From CBDATG01 sp965200145 (GTDB lineage Bacteria; Chloroflexota; Dehalococcoidia; Lucifugimonadales; Lucifugimonadaceae): a stretch of DNA of 64,000 nucleotides. The stretch covers positions 1,116,001-1,180,000 of the forward strand of contig CBDATG010000002.1 in assembly GCA_965200145.1 (NCBI GenBank), read 5' to 3'. Positions 62,335 to 64,000 of the stretch are shown in pieces. The notes beneath the pieces were generated by a model. The model saw nothing but the letters and a program-made list of their open reading frames with translations, searched no databases and was not told where the DNA came from. How positions within the stretch are numbered: position 1 is the first letter of the stretch; every line of letters starts with the position of its first letter. The translations under genes were made by a program, and so were the position numbers.

Positions 62335-63909
62335 ATGCGCATCCCCATACTAGGCATCTCCCACGAGACAAACACATTCTCGAACGTCCCCGCGGACTAT
62401 CAACAGTGGGTCAACTCCGGCATCCTGCGCGGCCAGGAGATCGTCAGCAAGTTCGCAGATGCACGATACACAATCTCCGGTTACCTCCAAGCCGCCGACG
62501 AACTCGGATTCGATGCCATCCCGCTCATGTATGCCGTGACAGGACCAATCGGCACCATCACAAAGGACGCTTACGACCGCCTCACCGACGAGATGTTCGC
62601 AATGCTCAAAGACGGCGCTCCTTGGGACGCCGTGCTCGTCTCAAACCACGGCGCCGCCGTCAGCGAAGAGTGGCCAGACATGGACGGCGAATTCTGCCGC
62701 GCCGTAAGAGAAATCGTCGGTCCAGACACTCCCGTCGGGGTAACTCTGGACATGCACGCAAACGTCAGCAAAGCTGTGGTCGCACACACTGACGTATGCA
62801 TCGTATGGCGCACAAACCCGCACCTCGACCCGAAGCCACGCGCCAGAAAATGCGCCGAACTAATATACCGAACCGCATCGGGCGAGATCAAGCCTACGCA
62901 GTGGATCGAATTGCCGCCCATGCTGATCAACATCGTCAAGCAGTTCACCGGCGAAGAACCCATGAAATCATGGGTCGAACAATGCATCGCCGCTAACGAT
63001 ACTCCCGGCATCCTAGACACAAGCATCGCCGAAGGATATCCCTACGCGGATGTGCACGAGATGGGCATGTCATGGACCGCCATCGCCGACAACGACCCCG
63101 AACTCGCGAAAGCCACCGCACAGAAGATGGCGCAGCAGGCATGGAACGAACGCGAAAAACTCATCGTCGACATCCCGAGCATTGACCAAGCACTCGACAT
63201 GGCGTTAAGCGACTACATCGGCCCGCGCAACCTCGGCGAAGCTGACCAAGTTCCAACCGACGGAACCGCACTAACAATGCCCGACGATACCGGCAGCACG
63301 CGGCGCGGACCAATCGTTCTGATGGATGTCGGCGACAACATCGGCGGAGGATCCGCCGCAGATTCCACTCACATACTCAAGCGTGCCGTAGAACGTAACA
63401 TCAGCAGCTTCCTCCAGACCTTGTACGACCCCGGCGCTGTCAACGCATGCCTAGACGCAGGCATCGGTGCAACCGTCAGCCTAGCAGTAGGCGGCAAGAC
63501 AGACGACCTGCACGGCGAGCCCGTCCAAGTCTCCGGCACCGTCAAGGCAGCCACCGACGGACTATACGAGGAACTGGGTGCTTCACACGGCGGATTCCGA
63601 TACTACTCCGCGGGCCCATCCGTCAGACTAGACACCGACGGCGGACAGACTCTGCTGCTAACATCAGAGCGCGCAGGAAACACTACTCGCGCCCAGATGT
63701 ACCACATCGGCATAATCCCAGAGCGATACAGGATCGTAGTAGCAAAGGGTGTAGTCTCTCCAAGACCCGCATACCAACCAATCGCCGGAAAAGTGATAGT
63801 AGTAAACACTCCAGGCGTAACAACCGCCGACCTGACAACCTTCACATACAACCGCCGCCGAACCCCAATCTACCCCCTAGAACCAACCGCAACCTACACC
63901 CAATCCTAA
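62335..63909 (+). CDS. M81 family metallopeptidase (MlrC/microcystinase C-like)
   Basis: A 524-residue protein of the family typified by MlrC, which cleaves linearised microcystin; most members have unknown small-peptide or amide substrates. Visible metal-site and family motifs are GISHETNTFS at the start, LVSNHGAAVSEEWPDMDGE, LDMHANVS, VWRTNPHLD, VLMDVGDNIGGGSAADS and the late SVRLDTDGGQTLLLTSERA. AAAGGAGAG gives a strong ribosome site. It is followed within 20 bp by a sulfatase gene, suggesting a catabolic cluster that continues past the window. Confidence 0.9.
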   Translation: MRIPILGISHETNTFSNVPADYQQWVNSGILRGQEIVSKFADARYTISGYLQAADELGFDAIPLMYAVTGPIGTITKDAYDRLTDEMFAMLKDGAPWDAVLVSNHGAAVSEEWPDMDGEFCRAVREIVGPDTPVGVTLDMHANVSKAVVAHTDVCIVWRTNPHLDPKPRARKCAELIYRTASGEIKPTQWIELPPMLINIVKQFTGEEPMKSWVEQCIAANDTPGILDTSIAEGYPYADVHEMGMSWTAIADNDPELAKATAQKMAQQAWNEREKLIVDIPSIDQALDMALSDYIGPRNLGEADQVPTDGTALTMPDDTGSTRRGPIVLMDVGDNIGGGSAADSTHILKRAVERNISSFLQTLYDPGAVNACLDAGIGATVSLAVGGKTDDLHGEPVQVSGTVKAATDGLYEELGASHGGFRYYSAGPSVRLDTDGGQTLLLTSERAGNTTRAQMYHIGIIPERYRIVVAKGVVSPRPAYQPIAGKVIVVNTPGVTTADLTTFTYNRRRTPIYPLEPTATYTQS

Positions 63910-63911
63910 AC

Positions 63912-63932
63912 ATCCTGCCTATCCCTGTGAAT
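63912..63932 (+). repeat. 21-bp dispersed intergenic repeat overlapping a start codon
   Basis: ATCCTGCCTATCCCTG then TGAAT. The GTG inside the copy (63927-63929) is the most likely start of the following sulfatase gene. Confidence 0.55.
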
Positions 63933-64000
63933 TCCCGCCCGAACATCATAGTAGTAATGGTCGACGACCTAGGCTTCTCCGACATAGGAGCCTACGGCGG
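63927..64000 (+). CDS. sulfatase, N-terminal fragment
   Basis: The first 24 codons are visible, with the rest cut by the window end. SRPNIIVVMVDDLGFSDIG is the typical start of the alkaline-phosphatase-like sulfatase family, with the two metal-binding Asp residues (VDDLG). The start is inferred as GTG within a dispersed repeat; no Shine-Dalgarno site is visible. The formylglycine motif lies beyond the window, so activity cannot be judged. Confidence 0.75.
   Translation, partial: MNSRPNIIVVMVDDLGFSDIGAYG

Overview
The window looks like chromosome from an uncultured bacterium, most likely a marine or host-associated Chloroflexota of the SAR202/Dehalococcoidia type. This is inference from gene content: fused AccDA, PNPase next to S15 and DapB/Asd, RNase J, family-4 UDG, M81 peptidase and sulfatase genes, and large surface proteins with a PT-rich stalk and a C-terminal membrane anchor. 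No rRNA or tRNA gene was found to confirm it.

Layout. 1-19.4 kb is mostly one long run of minus-strand core genes: asd (cut by the edge), dapB, pnp, rpsO, a CBS-domain membrane protein, a GlmU-like acetyltransferase, accDA, ftsK, RNase J, UDG, acpP, nusB, fabD, rpmF, yceD and an acyl-CoA dehydrogenase. It is interrupted by a plus-strand collagen-like lipoprotein with its own promoter and terminator. 19.6-21.9 kb is ruvCAB (+). 22.1-26.1 kb is a one-gene type IIG-like restriction-modification enzyme (+). 26.1-30.0 kb is a heterodimeric ABC exporter (-). 30-40.5 kb is mixed metabolism and repair: two GNATs, a DNA methyltransferase fused to an HNH nuclease, a DapA-superfamily protein, an archaeal-type phosphopantothenate synthetase, a 2-hydroxyacid dehydrogenase, an Fpg/Nei glycosylase, an MFS transporter and SixA. 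40.6-44.9 kb encodes a 1421-residue surface protein. 45.5-49.4 kb is a potassium-uptake cluster (TrkH, three TrkA/RCK proteins and a Usp protein), followed by pheA.

50.5-61.0 kb is the most unusual part. It holds two tandem 636-residue NERD-nuclease/SF1-helicase paralogues. After them come four members of a gene family that share an N-terminal 'C-x-IWPE...SPRAGG' domain plus a predicted winged helix. Only one of the four keeps a C-terminal nucleoside-deoxyribosyltransferase/TIR-like effector domain, and a detached copy of that domain survives as a fragment. The family is interleaved with two paralogous membrane J-domain proteins. Several of these genes share a promoter (TTGACA, 18 bp, TAACCT) and leader, and a palindromic repeat recurs three times. 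I read this as a duplicated conflict or defence cassette that is still being rearranged.

61.3-64 kb holds an isoprenylcysteine-methyltransferase-like protein, an OsmC-family protein whose usual Cys codon is an in-frame TGA (candidate selenoprotein), an M81 (MlrC-like) metallopeptidase and the start of a sulfatase. A 21-bp intergenic repeat is dispersed through this part. No CRISPR array, insertion sequence or prophage gene was recognised.
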